The translations under genes were made by a program, and so were the position numbers. Below the pieces are notes generated by a model. That model saw only the letters and a program-made list of their open reading frames with translations, made no database searches and was not told the DNA's origin. This document shows positions 37,680-48,985 of a stretch of DNA of 64,000 nucleotides, one piece after another (the first letter of the stretch is position 1; the number at the start of each line of letters is the position of its first letter). The stretch comes from Anaeramoeba flamelloides. Taxonomy: Eukaryota > Metamonada > Anaeramoebidae. The DNA lies in assembly GCA_027625915.1 (NCBI GenBank), contig JANTQA010000070.1, positions 13,831,001 through 13,895,000 of the forward strand. The letters run 5' to 3'.

Positions 37680-40094
37680 ATGAGCACAACTTCAACTGAA
37701 AGAAAAGATCTTCGCTATGCGTCTTCAGTGGAATATAGTGATCTTACTATTAGCAGTAGTGAACTTGAAAGCGAAAGTAAAAAAAATAGTGAAAGCTTTT
37801 CAAAAAAGGAAAGAACAACACAGCTTTTGAAAGAAATCGAAAAAACAAAAAATGAGATCGATGCCTTAGACACAAAAATAAAAAAAAAAAAAAACCAAAT
37901 CCAAGCAAACACAAAAATTGTGACAAGGCCACCCACAAAGAACAAAAAGAGTCCAACCAAAAGCGGACAAAAAAGAAAAGGCAAAAACATGAAGAAAAGC
38001 AAAGCCAAGCTTACACAGCATCATTTAACATGTATCAACCCAAGATCTGATTCATGTTTTTATAGCGGGAAGGTGCTACCGATCTTACTTCGTACGCATT
38101 TAAAAAGCGAAAAGACATCGTCGGTTTTTGAAATCTTCTTTTTGTTGAACGTTTACGATCGGTGGAAGAAATTCGATCCCTCTTTGCTTTTACAATACAG
38201 CAATTACCGATTCCTTGAAAAGAATAAAAGGCAAATGGAAAAAAGATGGAACTATGCTGTCCGTTATACACGCTTGGGCGCTTCAACGTTTTTGGTCTCT
38301 TGCTGGGATCGGGCAAATCAAAAGGCACACCCGGCATTGATCAAAATCACTTGTAAGCAATTTGAATTAGGGTTGTGTAAATTAGATAGCGAGTATGCCT
38401 TCACGAAAACAAACTGTAACAATTCCAATTTATCAATTGAGCACTCTGTGCTGAAGCTGAAATGGGACTGTAACAATTTTGCGATTTATTTGGAGAACAA
38501 ATCTGCAAGCAACAGAATCTTCTTTGTCGACCACCGAAGGGAAGAATCTGTTGTCATTAATTGCGCAAGCCAAGTCGACAAGCATATCATTATCTATTTG
38601 TTTTTGCTGTATAACCAGAGCCAGGGCAAACACTCTTTGATCGGGAACAACCCAGAAATACAATACATCGACCCACAATCAATTGACACCTTTGTCCAGC
38701 CACCGTTGTTGCACCCGAAAAGAAGGATCGCGCAGAATTTATTAAGTTGGAAATCCTTTTTGATACACAACAAAATAAAGTCCAATAAGAAATTAAATAA
38801 TAAGAACCTTTTCAAGATCGTATACCGATCCATCAGATTCTATTGGGACAGAAATGCGATCAATTATCTGATCTCTGTTTTTGTCAATCGCGAATTCCCC
38901 TTTTTGCCCGGTTTCATTCAATTGAAAAAAAAAAATTTGACAATCGGCATCAACCACTCCGCTTTTAAGCAGTTTGATTTCAATTCCAATTTTAAAATTC
39001 AATTTATGAAGCAGGATAATAAATTATTAAAAATCCAAGGATCCGTCAGGAATTTTGAAAAGTTTTATTCCTTTAAAAAGAAAAAAATTAAATTAAACGC
39101 AAATTCCAAAATCGAAGAAATTTATATTTCCACGCAATCGAAACAAGACAGTGTTCTTTTGTTTTTTGTTATATCTTATTTCGCAGAATCAGAAATATTG
39201 GGCAAATCGGGCGGCGAGATGGACCCTGTTTGGGAAAATATTTTGAAAAGATTTAATTATTTGTGTCATTTCCAGGATTTGAATCCAAATTACAATTCCA
39301 AGAAAAGGCCTCGTTCAAGTTCGAGTTACAATCCCAACTTGCCTTTAAATGGTTCGGGTGGATCACAGCCAAATTCAAAGTTAGACACGAACACTGATTC
39401 TGATACATGCTTTGAATCGGAATTGGATTTAGAAAAGGAGATCAACAAAAGTCAAAATGGTAATAAAAATAAAAATGGAAAGAAAAGAAAGGATGGCAAG
39501 AAAAAACGAAAAAATGAAGAAGATGAGATCAAAAGTGAAAGTGCGAGCCAAAGTGAAGATTCTAATTTAAAAGCCCAGACATCAGACAATCTTTCCGTTT
39601 TTTCATCGGAAGGTGATAAGGAGAGCAATGAAGATTCCCCTCATGAAAAATATTCACAAGATCTTACAGCTTCATCAAATAATTCCAATACCAGTGACAA
39701 GGCAGATGAAAACGAAGAAAGGGAAACAATTAAAATTAAAATTGAAAATGCAGAATCAGAATCAGAATCAGAATCGGGACCGGAACCAGAATCAGAACCA
39801 GAATCAGGTGCAGAACAAGAAAAAGAACAAAACAAGAAATTTGATATAGAATCTGAAAATGATTTTCATGATGATTTTAGTAGTGATGAAAACAACATGG
39901 AATCCAACTCCAATGGTTCGCAGTCAAAGTGGCAAAATAAATCAAAAAAAAGTCATAAAAATTCCAATAACTCATCATCAACTTCAACTTTATCGTCCAC
40001 TATTCCAAGTTTTGATTCAAAAGATGATGATCAATCCATTAGTTCAGAAAACGTTTCTTCAAATTCTGAATTTGTTTTTTCTGATTCGGATTAG
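37680..40094 (+). CDS. Unrecognised 804-aa protein with an internally duplicated domain and acidic tail
   Basis: I do not recognise the family. Single exon, starting at the ATG after AAGGAGAACA and ending in TAG. Residues 1-45 are Ser/Glu-rich, 44-78 are a likely coiled coil (TTQLLKEIEKTKNEIDAL), and 80-112 are very basic (possible nuclear signal KSGQKRKGKNMKKSKAK). Two modules, about 185-315 and 378-505, resemble each other: YAVRYTRLGASTFLVS against RSIRFYWDRNAINYLIS, then SNLSIEHSVLKLKW against SNFKIQFMKQDNKLLK, each closing in a hydrophobic helix (HIIIYLFLLYNQS, SVLLFFVISYFAES). The layout of seven or so strands then a helix would suit a PH-like fold, but that is inference. Residues 565-804 are low-complexity Ser/Glu/Asp/Lys with SE and PE repeats. 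A chromatin or nuclear role is plausible from composition only. Confidence 0.85.
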   Translation: MSTTSTERKDLRYASSVEYSDLTISSSELESESKKNSESFSKKERTTQLLKEIEKTKNEIDALDTKIKKKKNQIQANTKIVTRPPTKNKKSPTKSGQKRKGKNMKKSKAKLTQHHLTCINPRSDSCFYSGKVLPILLRTHLKSEKTSSVFEIFFLLNVYDRWKKFDPSLLLQYSNYRFLEKNKRQMEKRWNYAVRYTRLGASTFLVSCWDRANQKAHPALIKITCKQFELGLCKLDSEYAFTKTNCNNSNLSIEHSVLKLKWDCNNFAIYLENKSASNRIFFVDHRREESVVINCASQVDKHIIIYLFLLYNQSQGKHSLIGNNPEIQYIDPQSIDTFVQPPLLHPKRRIAQNLLSWKSFLIHNKIKSNKKLNNKNLFKIVYRSIRFYWDRNAINYLISVFVNREFPFLPGFIQLKKKNLTIGINHSAFKQFDFNSNFKIQFMKQDNKLLKIQGSVRNFEKFYSFKKKKIKLNANSKIEEIYISTQSKQDSVLLFFVISYFAESEILGKSGGEMDPVWENILKRFNYLCHFQDLNPNYNSKKRPRSSSSYNPNLPLNGSGGSQPNSKLDTNTDSDTCFESELDLEKEINKSQNGNKNKNGKKRKDGKKKRKNEEDEIKSESASQSEDSNLKAQTSDNLSVFSSEGDKESNEDSPHEKYSQDLTASSNNSNTSDKADENEERETIKIKIENAESESESESGPEPESEPESGAEQEKEQNKKFDIESENDFHDDFSSDENNMESNSNGSQSKWQNKSKKSHKNSNNSSSTSTLSSTIPSFDSKDDDQSISSENVSSNSEFVFSDSD

Positions 40095-41084
40095 AAATTA
40101 ATTATTGAATAATAATTTCATCATTAAAAATAAATCTATTTTTATGATTTGATGGATATAAATATATATATATTTATATATATATATCTAAAAAAATCAA
40201 ACTTTTATTATTTTTAACTTTCTTCAAAATGTTTAACAATGAAAATTCATAATAAAATCTAATTAATATTTGATTTGTTCACAAATCAGTCTATTTTTAT
40301 AATAATGAAAAAATATTATTTATTTCTTTATTTATTTATTTTGAGGAAGGAGTTGAATAAAGATGTTTTAAAATAAATTTACACCTCTTTTTTGAAAATA
40401 AACACAATTTCAAAAATTTTGACTCACCTGAAATAATAAATTGAAAAAAATATATATATCCGAACGTATTTAAGAACAATTAATTATTAAATCTGATATG
40501 TAATTCACTTTTAAATAATTCTAAATATATAAAATCCTGATATTTCAAAAATTAAAAAAAAAATATAACCAAAAACGAAAAAAGCAGTGAGTAACAATTT
40601 TTGAAATGAGCATTACAGATTTGTTTATTACTGAACTTTCACTGAAAAAAAGTTGAACAAGAAGATTTTTTGCTATAATTAAATTCATTTAAAAAACATT
40701 ACATAGTCGAAATTTTGTTAGTGATTATTTGTCTTTTGGAAGATATTTTTTTTTCCTCATGATCTTGTGCAAAAAAAAAGGATTACAAAAAAGAAAAAGA
40801 ATCAAAAAGAAAAAGTTAAAAAAAAGAAAGAAAGAAAGAAAAATAAAAGCAAATACAAAAGAAAAACAAAAAACAATACAAAAAGAAAATAAAAATAATA
40901 AAAAAAATTTAAAAAATCAAAACTAAAATTAGCAACATTAGAAAATATGATTCTGATCCAAAAATTTGAAAATATTTTTTTTATATGGATATAAGATAAA
41001 CCCTCAAAACAACTTTCATTTACATTTTCAAGTGAGTCAAAATTTTTAAAAAATAGTAAAGCTTAATAAATCAGAAATAAATAA

Positions 41085-41215
41085 AATTTTATTAAATCTT
41101 AGTTATTTTGAGAACGAAGTGTGAAATACACTCACGATATCCCCAAACTTAAATTTCTTATATAAGAAAAATTACATATAAAATCAGAGATTGTGAATTT
41201 TTAATAAAGTGGTAA
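41085..41215 (-). mobile_element. LINE-like 3' tail fragment, reverse orientation
   Basis: On the minus strand it reads AATCTCTGATTTTA, AAGAAATTTAAGT, GGGG, then GAGTGTATTTCACACTTC. This matches the tail order in 36840-36945, where AATCTCTGATTTTACACTT, GGGAATTTAAGT and the hairpin AGTGTAATTTACACT occur. Diverged, 5'-truncated copy. Confidence 0.55.
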
Positions 41216-42336
41216 AATATTTGGCCAACTATGTATCAAATGAAAAAATATATTACTTTATTCAGTTTTTTTTTATTCTTCTTGTCGAGAATTTTTCATC
41301 AAAGCTCTTATGGTTAGAAAACTTAAAGTAAAAAAGAAAAAATGAAAATAAAAAATTTCTAAAATAGTAAAAAAAATATACAAATTCGGGTACATGGTGC
41401 CCCGCTTTTCGGGGGTAGTGTCTATTTTTATTTTGTTATTCAAAAGAATTTAGCAAAATCAAAGATTTTACCCCATTCTTTTAAAATTAAAAAAAACCTA
41501 ACGACAGTGGAATACCAATTTATTAATCACAGTTTGTGGAATTTTATTTATTGCTGATAATCTTTCTAGCGGGTTTTTACTCCTCCTATTTCGGGACGTG
41601 GATAATTTTTAATTTGGTCATGTAAATGATATAATATTTATTTACTTTAATATTTTAATTATTTTTCTTCTTCTCTTTTTTATTTAGTAAATTATCTTTG
41701 ATTACTCCTTTCTCACAATAAATAAAATAAATAAACTTTATTAAGTTTTTAAATTTGAAATTTGAAAATACTTTATCTTTACAGGTTACAATCAATTAAC
41801 CGCAGAGTTTTTCAGAAAAAGGATTTGTTTTTGGAATACTTTTTTTCTTATCTTTGTTTTTTTTTATTTATTTTTATTTTTTTTACGATTGTTTCCTAAA
41901 TTTAGTTTTCACTATATCCAAGTACAAGAATACTGACTCAAAAATCATTTAACCAGTTCAATTATCAACTTTTTAGATTGTGTATAAGTCAAATTCAGTT
42001 CTATTTGGTTTCGAATCACTCGGGTCATTTCAGTTCGGTTTTGTGTTTTTTAAGATCTAATATTACCAAATTAAAAAGATTTTATTAATTTTTTTTATCT
42101 ATTTATAAGGCCCTCAAACACTTAAATTGAAAAAAAAAAGATTTAGAGTCAAATAATGTAAAAAAAAAAAAAAAAAGGGGGGGGGGGGGTTGATACAATG
42201 ACAAAGTAAACGAAAAATAATATTGATATTTTTTTTTCTTTTTTCTTTTAACTTTTTTAATAAATTTAAATATAATTTCAAAAAGATAAGGGTTTTTTTT
42301 GTAAATTGGTACAATGGTTATATAAATATATATATA

Positions 42337-43383
42337 AACTCAATTCCAAAAAATGGGACACAAAAAAAAATTACATTAATAAAAATATACTCCAAAATAC
42401 ATGATACTTGAACATTAAAATAATAAAAGACCCGAAAATATTTAATTAATACTATTTATATATTTTATAGTAAATTTAAAAATTCAATTCGAAAAATAAA
42501 AAAAGAAAAAAAAAAAAAAGTGTGCCCCTATTTTTGGAACACAGTTACCAAAAAATCCATTTTTATTGAAAGAAAAATTAATAAAAACTATTAATAGATT
42601 CAGCTTGTCTTTTGATAACTAAATCTATCCATTTAAATATAGAGTTTAATAATTATCTTAGGTTTCCCAACTCAAAGTATTTCATACATTAGTGAAAATT
42701 TTAAAAATTCTTCTTCGTTTTTTGGTTACAATTTTTCAGTTTAGTGTCCATAATTATCCATAAATTCCCAATTGAATTTAAATTTGTGGAATTGGGGGTC
42801 AAGGTTCCAGAACATTACATCCCCGATTTAAGTAAGTTTGAATTTTTTTTTGAGGTATGTGGACAAGCTCCATCCTTTTGGAAAATCCATTTCAACCCAC
42901 TATATTCTGAATTAGCGAGTTGAATTTCCTTTGATTTTTTTGATAATATCATTAATAATACATTCAGTATTCACACTTCCATTTATAATAATAAGGTCTG
43001 TTTGTATCCCATGTGTACTAGCACACCATATCATGATTTTTTTCAAAAAAATTTTTCTCGATAAAAAAAGAATCTTTTTTCTTTTTGAGAGAAAAAAAAA
43101 ATTTTTTTTTGTGATCAGAATGAAAACTTTTAAATTTCATTTTAAAGTGATTTTGAGATTTTCGGAATGTTTTGAAAAAAAAATTTTTTTTTTTTTCATT
43201 TGAAAAAAAAGAATACAAAAAAAATCAAAAATCAAAAAATAATGAAAAAAAATGATAGATAATTAACTTTAAAATTATTTACTTTGATTGTTAATATCTA
43301 ATGTTTCTATTTAAGAGTCAAATATCCCTTTTCTTGGAATTAAATTTATTTTGAAGGTGTGCCACAATTTTTGGAATTGAGTT
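42337..43383 (-). mobile_element. Decayed Tc1/mariner transposon with transposase remnants
   Basis: Inverted ends AACTCAATTCCAAAAA and TTTTTGGAATTGAGTT, flanked by TA. On the minus strand, separate frames read IMIWCAST, then INGSVNTECIINDIIKK, WIFQKDGACPHTSKK and TPNSTNLNSIGNLW. These match the Tc1-family transposase blocks around V-M-V-W-G, the second catalytic Asp (FQQDGAPCHTAK) and the DDE end (PPQSPDLNPIENLW). The reading frame is broken several times and the N-terminal DNA-binding half is too short, so the copy is inactive. The third catalytic acid is replaced by G in the IGNLW block. A related end sequence at about 42521-42550 suggests a smaller element nested or abutting at the left. 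Confidence 0.82.
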
Positions 43384-44164
43384 TATATATATCTTAAAAA
43401 ATCAATAGATACTAAGTAAAAATTTGTTATTCTATTTTTATTGATAGTGTGAAAAAGAACGTTGCAAAATTATAGTCATTTCCTCTGAAGTTTTATTTAT
43501 ATCTTCAAATTTAGATATAAAATACCCTTGTTTTTGTTTTTTAAATATAGTAACCAAGAATTTGAGTTTATCAATTTTTAAGAAAATATATTTATTGTTT
43601 AGTTTTACTACATACAAATATCAACTATCCTGATGTGTATTATTCTATTTCTTATTATTTGTTCTTTAAAGGTCAATTTAAAAAAATAATTTTTGTTTTA
43701 AAATAATGTTTTATTTTCATTTTGAAGAAACAATTTTATAATAAAGGAACGTTATTCCAAAAATATTAACATGGTTAAAAGAGGTTTTACATATATAAAA
43801 ATACAAAAGATTCCTGAAATTTCGAAATAATTTCAAATTTTCATATTATTTTTATCATTTTTTGAAGTTGGGATGCTATTAAATTATTTTTTTTTGTTAT
43901 TTAATTTTTTTTAAATTTCTATCCGAGGATAATTTTGTTTGATTTGAATTTTTTACTTATGAGATACTTGTGGTTGTTTTTTTTTGAATTTTGAATTTTT
44001 TTTCCATGAGAATCCTTCGAAATTATTTTTTATATTATTTCAATTTTATTAATTAAAAGATGGGTAATTTCATATTATCCTTTTTTGTGTAAAAAACCAC
44101 TTGAGTAGGGGGCAAATTCATTGTAAATGACTAAAACCTTAATAGTGTATTTTTTTGATATATC

Positions 44165-44208
44165 TAATTTTGTTGAAAGTTTGTACCTTAAAGGATATGC
44201 TAACTGTA
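44165..44208. repeat. Remnant end of the CAGT-type MITE
   Basis: TTTTGTTGAAAGTTTGTACC then TTAAAGG and CTAACTGTA match the right end of 27541-27739. The other arm is not recognisable. Confidence 0.5.
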
Positions 44209-44533
44209 TGATTTTTTTTTTTTTTTTGCTGATATTTAGTGTTGATAAATTATTAAAAGGGGTTTAAATGATTCACTAAATATATTCCAGGTCGTCAAAC
44301 TTTCATTCCCTTTCAATCCATAATGTTTTTTTAAGAGAAAAATTAATTTAAAAAATTTACCAAAATTCAATTTCAAAAAAAAAAAAGATAAAAAATAAAA
44401 AATTAAAAATTCTGTTTTATTTTTGTTAAAAGTTTCTTAGTCATGAGAGAGATACAGGTAGTTGGTTTTCAAATCAAATTATCTGATGCCATTCAAAAAA
44501 AAAAAAAAAATTGGTGATATTTGGTAATTAAAA

Positions 44534-44538
<5 letters not shown>

Positions 44539-44565
<27 letters not shown>

Positions 44566-44594
44566 GATAAATAGATAGATAGATAGATAGATAT
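44539..44594. repeat. Compound AT / ATAG microsatellite
   Basis: About 13 AT units run directly into ATAG units. Located 230 bp beyond the stop of unrecognised gene 2. Confidence 0.9.
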
Positions 44595-44819
44595 GTTGAT
44601 AAAAATGTTCTTCTTTGATCAACAAAGAATATTTATCTATTATGATTCTTGAGATTTATCTTATTTGAATTTTATCTAAATTTAGTAAAACTACAAACAA
44701 GATAAAACAATTTTGAATCATAATCACAAATTAATATTTTTTTAAAAAAAGTCTGATTTTTTTGAAAATCAAAGAAATCAATATAATAAAAAAAAATAAT
44801 AATTTGATAATATTGTGAA

Positions 44820-46271
44820 TTAAAATTTAAATTTGTCGTAAATATCGTCATAATCGTCATATATATCAGTATTCATATAATTTAAAAAATCGTTATTGAT
44901 ATTAATCAAGTTTTGATCATCAGAGTGATCGTTTATATTGGTTTGAGAATGATTATTATTCACACTAACATTTTCATTACCAGTGTCAATCTCAGTGTCA
45001 TTAATAATGTCATTCTCATCATATTTGTTAAAAATTAAATTTTCATTTTCAAAATCCCTATCATCTGAAAATGTGTCAAATTCTGATTCTGAATGTTCAC
45101 TCAAATCAATATCCAAAATGTTAATTTTGATTTGATTTGTTTTTTGGTTATCTTTAAGAAGATTAAATTGAACATTACTTTCACAGGTTGACGTTCTGGA
45201 TGATTTTGTTTTGAAATTGGGAAAATTTTCTTTTTGGAGAGATTCAATTGCAAATGTTTCGTGATTCCTGGTTTGGAGTTGTTCAGTTGGTTCAACATTC
45301 CTTTTTAAATCTTTTTCTATTTCCGTTTCTGTTTCTGTTTTTGTTTCTATTTCTCTTTCTTTTTCTTTTTCAACTTCGTTGTCGACTAGCAAAAGTTGAA
45401 CTCCAGTATTCTTATCAAGGCTATTGTCGCCATTTTGACTTAATGTGTTGTGTAAAACAGAAGAACCATTATTACAATTACCTTCGAATTCTTCAAAAAG
45501 ATTTGTAGACGCGTATGGTAAACTCTTTTCAAGAAAATTAAAATCCTCTTTCAAAAGATGTTCTTCTTGTAAAATTGTTGGTGGTTCTTTGTTAGAAGGG
45601 TTTGAGTTGGTGCTGTGATCAAGAGAAATGTATTTTGTTATAAAATCATCTTTTATTCTTTTTTGATTGGTTTCTTTCTTTTTATTTTCTTTTTCCTTTT
45701 CTTTTTCTTTTTCAAGATCCTGTTTCTTGTCTTTTTTTTTGATCTGTGCTGTATTATTTGTTTGATCATGAATCTTCAACTTTTTTCTTCGTTTAATATT
45801 TCCAAGTCTTTGAATTTTTATCCTTTTTTTCGTTCGTTTTCTTTTTTTTTTAAACAACTCTGGTTGCTGGCCTTCTATCTTTAATTTTTCATAAAATTCC
45901 TTCTTGATATAGCTTCGCGCATATCCCCTCTTGTTTGTACGATAAAAACCGTTTGTGCGATAGAAATTGTCAATACCTTTCGTTACACCTTGCCTTCCTT
46001 GTTTAAATGTTACACAAACCAAGTCCAATAATTCCTTCTTAATAAAGACCTGGTTGTAATTGTCTTCATTTTGGTTACGTTTAAGGATAAATAAAGCAGG
46101 AAAATGTCTGCTGTAGTCCTGAAACCGTTCTCTCCAATTCTGTCCAAGACTAACCTGTAAGATTCTTTTCTTCCCTTCTTCTAATTTGTCAAACAGTTCT
46201 TTTTCTTCATCTGTTGGTTCGAAGAAACCCTGTGGTGCTCTTGTCCTCGTTTTTTTCGGTGGGTTACTCAT
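44820..46271 (-). CDS. Unrecognised 483-aa protein with basic N-terminal half and acidic C-terminus
   Basis: I do not recognise the family. Single exon, starting MSNPPKKTRTRAPQGF. Residues about 20-130 look like a compact domain with hydrophobic spacing (FPALFILKRNQ, VFIKKELLDLVCVTFKQ, NFYRTNGFYRTNKRGYARSYI). This ends in paired FYRTN motifs, which may contact nucleic acid given the basic surroundings. Residues 138-215 are strongly basic low-complexity sequence with candidate nuclear localisation signals (KKKRKRTKKRIK). The remainder is acidic, rich in Asn, Asp and Glu, with KEKE and TETE repeats, ending YDDYDDIYDKFKF. Basic domain plus acidic tail is compatible with a transcription or chromatin factor, which is inference only. 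The ATG is the first in frame. A TTAA-flanked transposon lies 590 bp upstream. Confidence 0.82.
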   Translation of the reverse strand: MSNPPKKTRTRAPQGFFEPTDEEKELFDKLEEGKKRILQVSLGQNWRERFQDYSRHFPALFILKRNQNEDNYNQVFIKKELLDLVCVTFKQGRQGVTKGIDNFYRTNGFYRTNKRGYARSYIKKEFYEKLKIEGQQPELFKKKRKRTKKRIKIQRLGNIKRRKKLKIHDQTNNTAQIKKKDKKQDLEKEKEKEKENKKKETNQKRIKDDFITKYISLDHSTNSNPSNKEPPTILQEEHLLKEDFNFLEKSLPYASTNLFEEFEGNCNNGSSVLHNTLSQNGDNSLDKNTGVQLLLVDNEVEKEKEREIETKTETETEIEKDLKRNVEPTEQLQTRNHETFAIESLQKENFPNFKTKSSRTSTCESNVQFNLLKDNQKTNQIKINILDIDLSEHSESEFDTFSDDRDFENENLIFNKYDENDIINDTEIDTGNENVSVNNNHSQTNINDHSDDQNLININNDFLNYMNTDIYDDYDDIYDKFKF

Positions 46272-46866
46272 TTGAATTGTTGTTTGATGTGTAAAATTAA
46301 TTTAATTTGTTGTTTTATTATTCGTTTTTTTTTTCGTCTTAGGTAAAATAAAAAAATGTTTTTTTTTTTCAATTAAATTAGAAAAGTCAGATTTTATTCA
46401 AAAGAGATGGTTTATGTTGTTTTATTATTTCTAAATTCTTGACGATAATTTTTATTTTTATTCTATTGTTTTTTAAGAAATCGGGAAAAATAGATTTGAC
46501 ACAAAAAATTAGACAAGTCGTCTGGAAAAAATGGTTTTTTTTTGTATTTATTTTGGACAATTTTTTTAGTAACTTGTATTAATCAAGAGGGAACTAAAAG
46601 AACTTTTAAAGTTTTTTTAGTTTTTAATTATGGAATAAAAGAGATAATAAATTGTTTATTTCATTCAATCAATATTTGATTACAAAATTGGAAAAATTTT
46701 CACTAAATTTTTTTAGTGTTTTTTTTCAATTAGAGACCGGAAAAAACTAATAAAAAATTCCGAAACCGATTCAAGTTCTCAAAGAAACAGCTCTTGGAAA
46801 AGAAGAATTCGTACTGAAGAATAAAAATTTTTCTATTTTTAGTGATTAATTGGCAATAAGATTTAA

Positions 46867-47415
46867 GGTTTACAATCCCTGAAATCTAAAAAAATATTAT
46901 CTTGTGTCGTTTTTAGCGACATGTTAATTTGGTTCTTAGCTTATCGATCTTGTTCTTGGTATGGATTTTAATAGTGGCTCAAAATGGCAATTTTTGACAA
47001 TTTATTTTTTTTTTTTTAAATCCAGATTGAAGAGTATTTTTAATAAATTGGTGGGTGTGTAAGAATAAATTTTGATTTTTTGAGTCGTTAGAAGAAAATA
47101 TTTAATTTACTTTTTTGTCAATTCGCTAAATGAAAACAATTTTTTTTACAAGCACCAAATAAAACCAAACCTAATTAAAAATTTCAATCAACAACAAACA
47201 AACCACATTTTTTTAATACTTACCTTCCGAAATATTATTCTTATACTCTTCAATTCGGATTTCGGAAGAAAAAAAAATAAATTGTCAAAAAATGCTATTT
47301 TGAGCCACTATTAAAATCCATACCAAGAACAAGATCGATAAGCTAAGAACCAAATTAACATGTCGCTAAAAACGACATAAGATAATATTTTTTTAGATTT
47401 CAGGTATTGTAAACC
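46867..47415. mobile_element. 549 bp fold-back element with about 145 bp inverted repeats and TTAA duplication
   Basis: The arms 46867-47010 and 47272-47415 are reverse complements with only about four differences by eye. Ends are GGTTTACAAT and ATTGTAAACC. TTAA flanks both sides exactly (46863-46866 and 47416-47419). TTAA target duplication is the hallmark of piggyBac-type transposons. The 260 bp centre encodes nothing. Non-autonomous and, from arm identity, probably the youngest element in the window. Confidence 0.85.
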
Positions 47416-47529
47416 TTAAGGTGTTTCTTTAATTGGCTTATTTGTTTTTCCTTTTTTTGTTTTAACAAATCTTCTTAGAGTGTAAACACAAGAGTGCCGT
47501 CAAGAAATTTAGAGAGGGGCATATGTATT

Positions 47530-47660
47530 TTAGTGACTAGCAAACTAAAAAAACCACACAAGTAAATTTAATAGCAAATTCAAATAACATTTACCGAATC
47601 TTGAAATTGAAAAAATATTGTAAAAATATGATTACTACAGTTTTTTCAATAACCCGTGTC
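47530..47660. repeat. Family L partial copy
   Basis: GTGACTAGCAAACTAAAAA and TTTACCGAATCTTGAAATTG match the beginning of the copy at 5325-5735. Confidence 0.45.
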
Positions 47661-48599
47661 GTAGCCCCTTTTTGTGTTTTTAAAAATTATTAGTGTTTAT
47701 TTTTGAAATAACTGTTGTTTTTTTTTTTTTAAATGTTTTTTTTTAATTTTTAATTGTGGTTCTTGGCTTTTATTTTGTGTTTTTGAAAAAATATAGTTCA
47801 GTTTAACCATACTTTCAAATCAAACAATGGGTACAATAGATTATACTATCCAAGTGTTTTTCTACGGCCTTCAATTCCAGTCTCCTCATAAAAGAGATCT
47901 TATTCAACAAAATTTGAACAAACCAATACAAAAATCCACAATAACCATATCTTTCAATTTGATTAAAAACAAAAAATTACAATAAAAAGGATAAAAATAG
48001 TTTCTTAAAAACTTTTTTACTGGTAGCTTGACATATCAAAAAAATGATATATAAATTTTTCAAAGTTTTTTGAAAATTGAAAATGAAAAGAAAAAAATTC
48101 ATTTCAATTTTCAATTTTCCTTTAAACCAATCGTCTTCAAATCATATCTTGTAATTGGTTGACTTTATTTATTTGTTTTCATTCTAATTTTTCCTTTATT
48201 GGATGAGATATGAATCCTCAAATGAAGAAATATTTCATATTGAATCAAAAATTTAATTTGCCAATATTTTATTCTTATTAAAATTCTACAAGAACATGGC
48301 CAATGACCAAATTATTTATAAATCAATTCATTTTCAACAATTTTCTTAATGGGAGGAAATTAAGTCACTAAAAAGCTCAATTTTCATTGTCTATGACAAG
48401 ATCTTTCAATTTTTCATTCAATTAGAAGAAAAAATATTTCAATGATACTTTAAAAAAAATTTCAATTATGACTTCGAGAAGGACAATATTATAAACAAGT
48501 TAGACTTTTCTTTTAAAACCAATGACATACTTGATAACTTTTCATTTCAACACAAATTAAAAACAAGTAAGCAATAATAAAAAAGTCTGAAAACAACAC

Positions 48600-48985
48600 T
48601 TAAAAACACCTTTTTAGAAAAACAACAATTTAAATTGAAAAAAAAATATTTATTGAAGTTTACAGGGGTTATTGGACAAACTGTATAAAAAAAACTTACT
48701 TTTAATGTTATTTTCGGAAATGAATTATTGTTTATCAACGTTTGATTTATTTTTCTCATTTTGAAAAGTTCAAAACTGAACATATTTCTTAATTATTTCA
48801 AAAAAAAAAATTATATAACTTTGAAATAAGGAAGAACTCTTAATGTCTGTAAAAGAAGGGTTCTAACTTGCTCTTTGGAATTAAAACCTCTAAGTTTTAA
48901 AATTAATTCAATTTAAAAAATCGACTTAATTTCAAAAAAAAAATACAATAATTATTTTCAACTTGAAAAAAATATCATCTGGTTA
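48600..48985. repeat. Family L dispersed repeat
   Basis: Matches the later part of 5325-5735: GAAATGAATTATTGTTTATC, TTCTCATTTTGAAAAGTTCA, then AAATACAATAATTATTTTCA. Type and ends unknown. Confidence 0.55.

Larger units (their letters stand above)
40095..44819. other. Intergenic region between the two unrecognised genes
   Basis: 4.7 kb between a gene ending at 40094 and a convergent gene ending at 44820. It contains a TA-rich tract (40155-40190), a reverse LINE tail (41085-41215), a Tc1/mariner relic (42337-43383), a partial family-C copy (43590-43700), a CAGT-element remnant (44165-44208) and a compound microsatellite (44539-44594). A Lys-rich frame at 40729-40926 is low-complexity DNA, not a gene. 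Confidence 0.55.

Noticed and set aside
40729-40926. 65-codon Lys-rich frame
   Set aside because: Low-complexity AAA/GAA DNA with no conserved residues, typical of A-rich non-coding sequence.
41995-42045. tRNA B-box-like GGTTTCGAATCAC
   Set aside because: One base too many for a B box, no A box, and no cloverleaf can be drawn around it.
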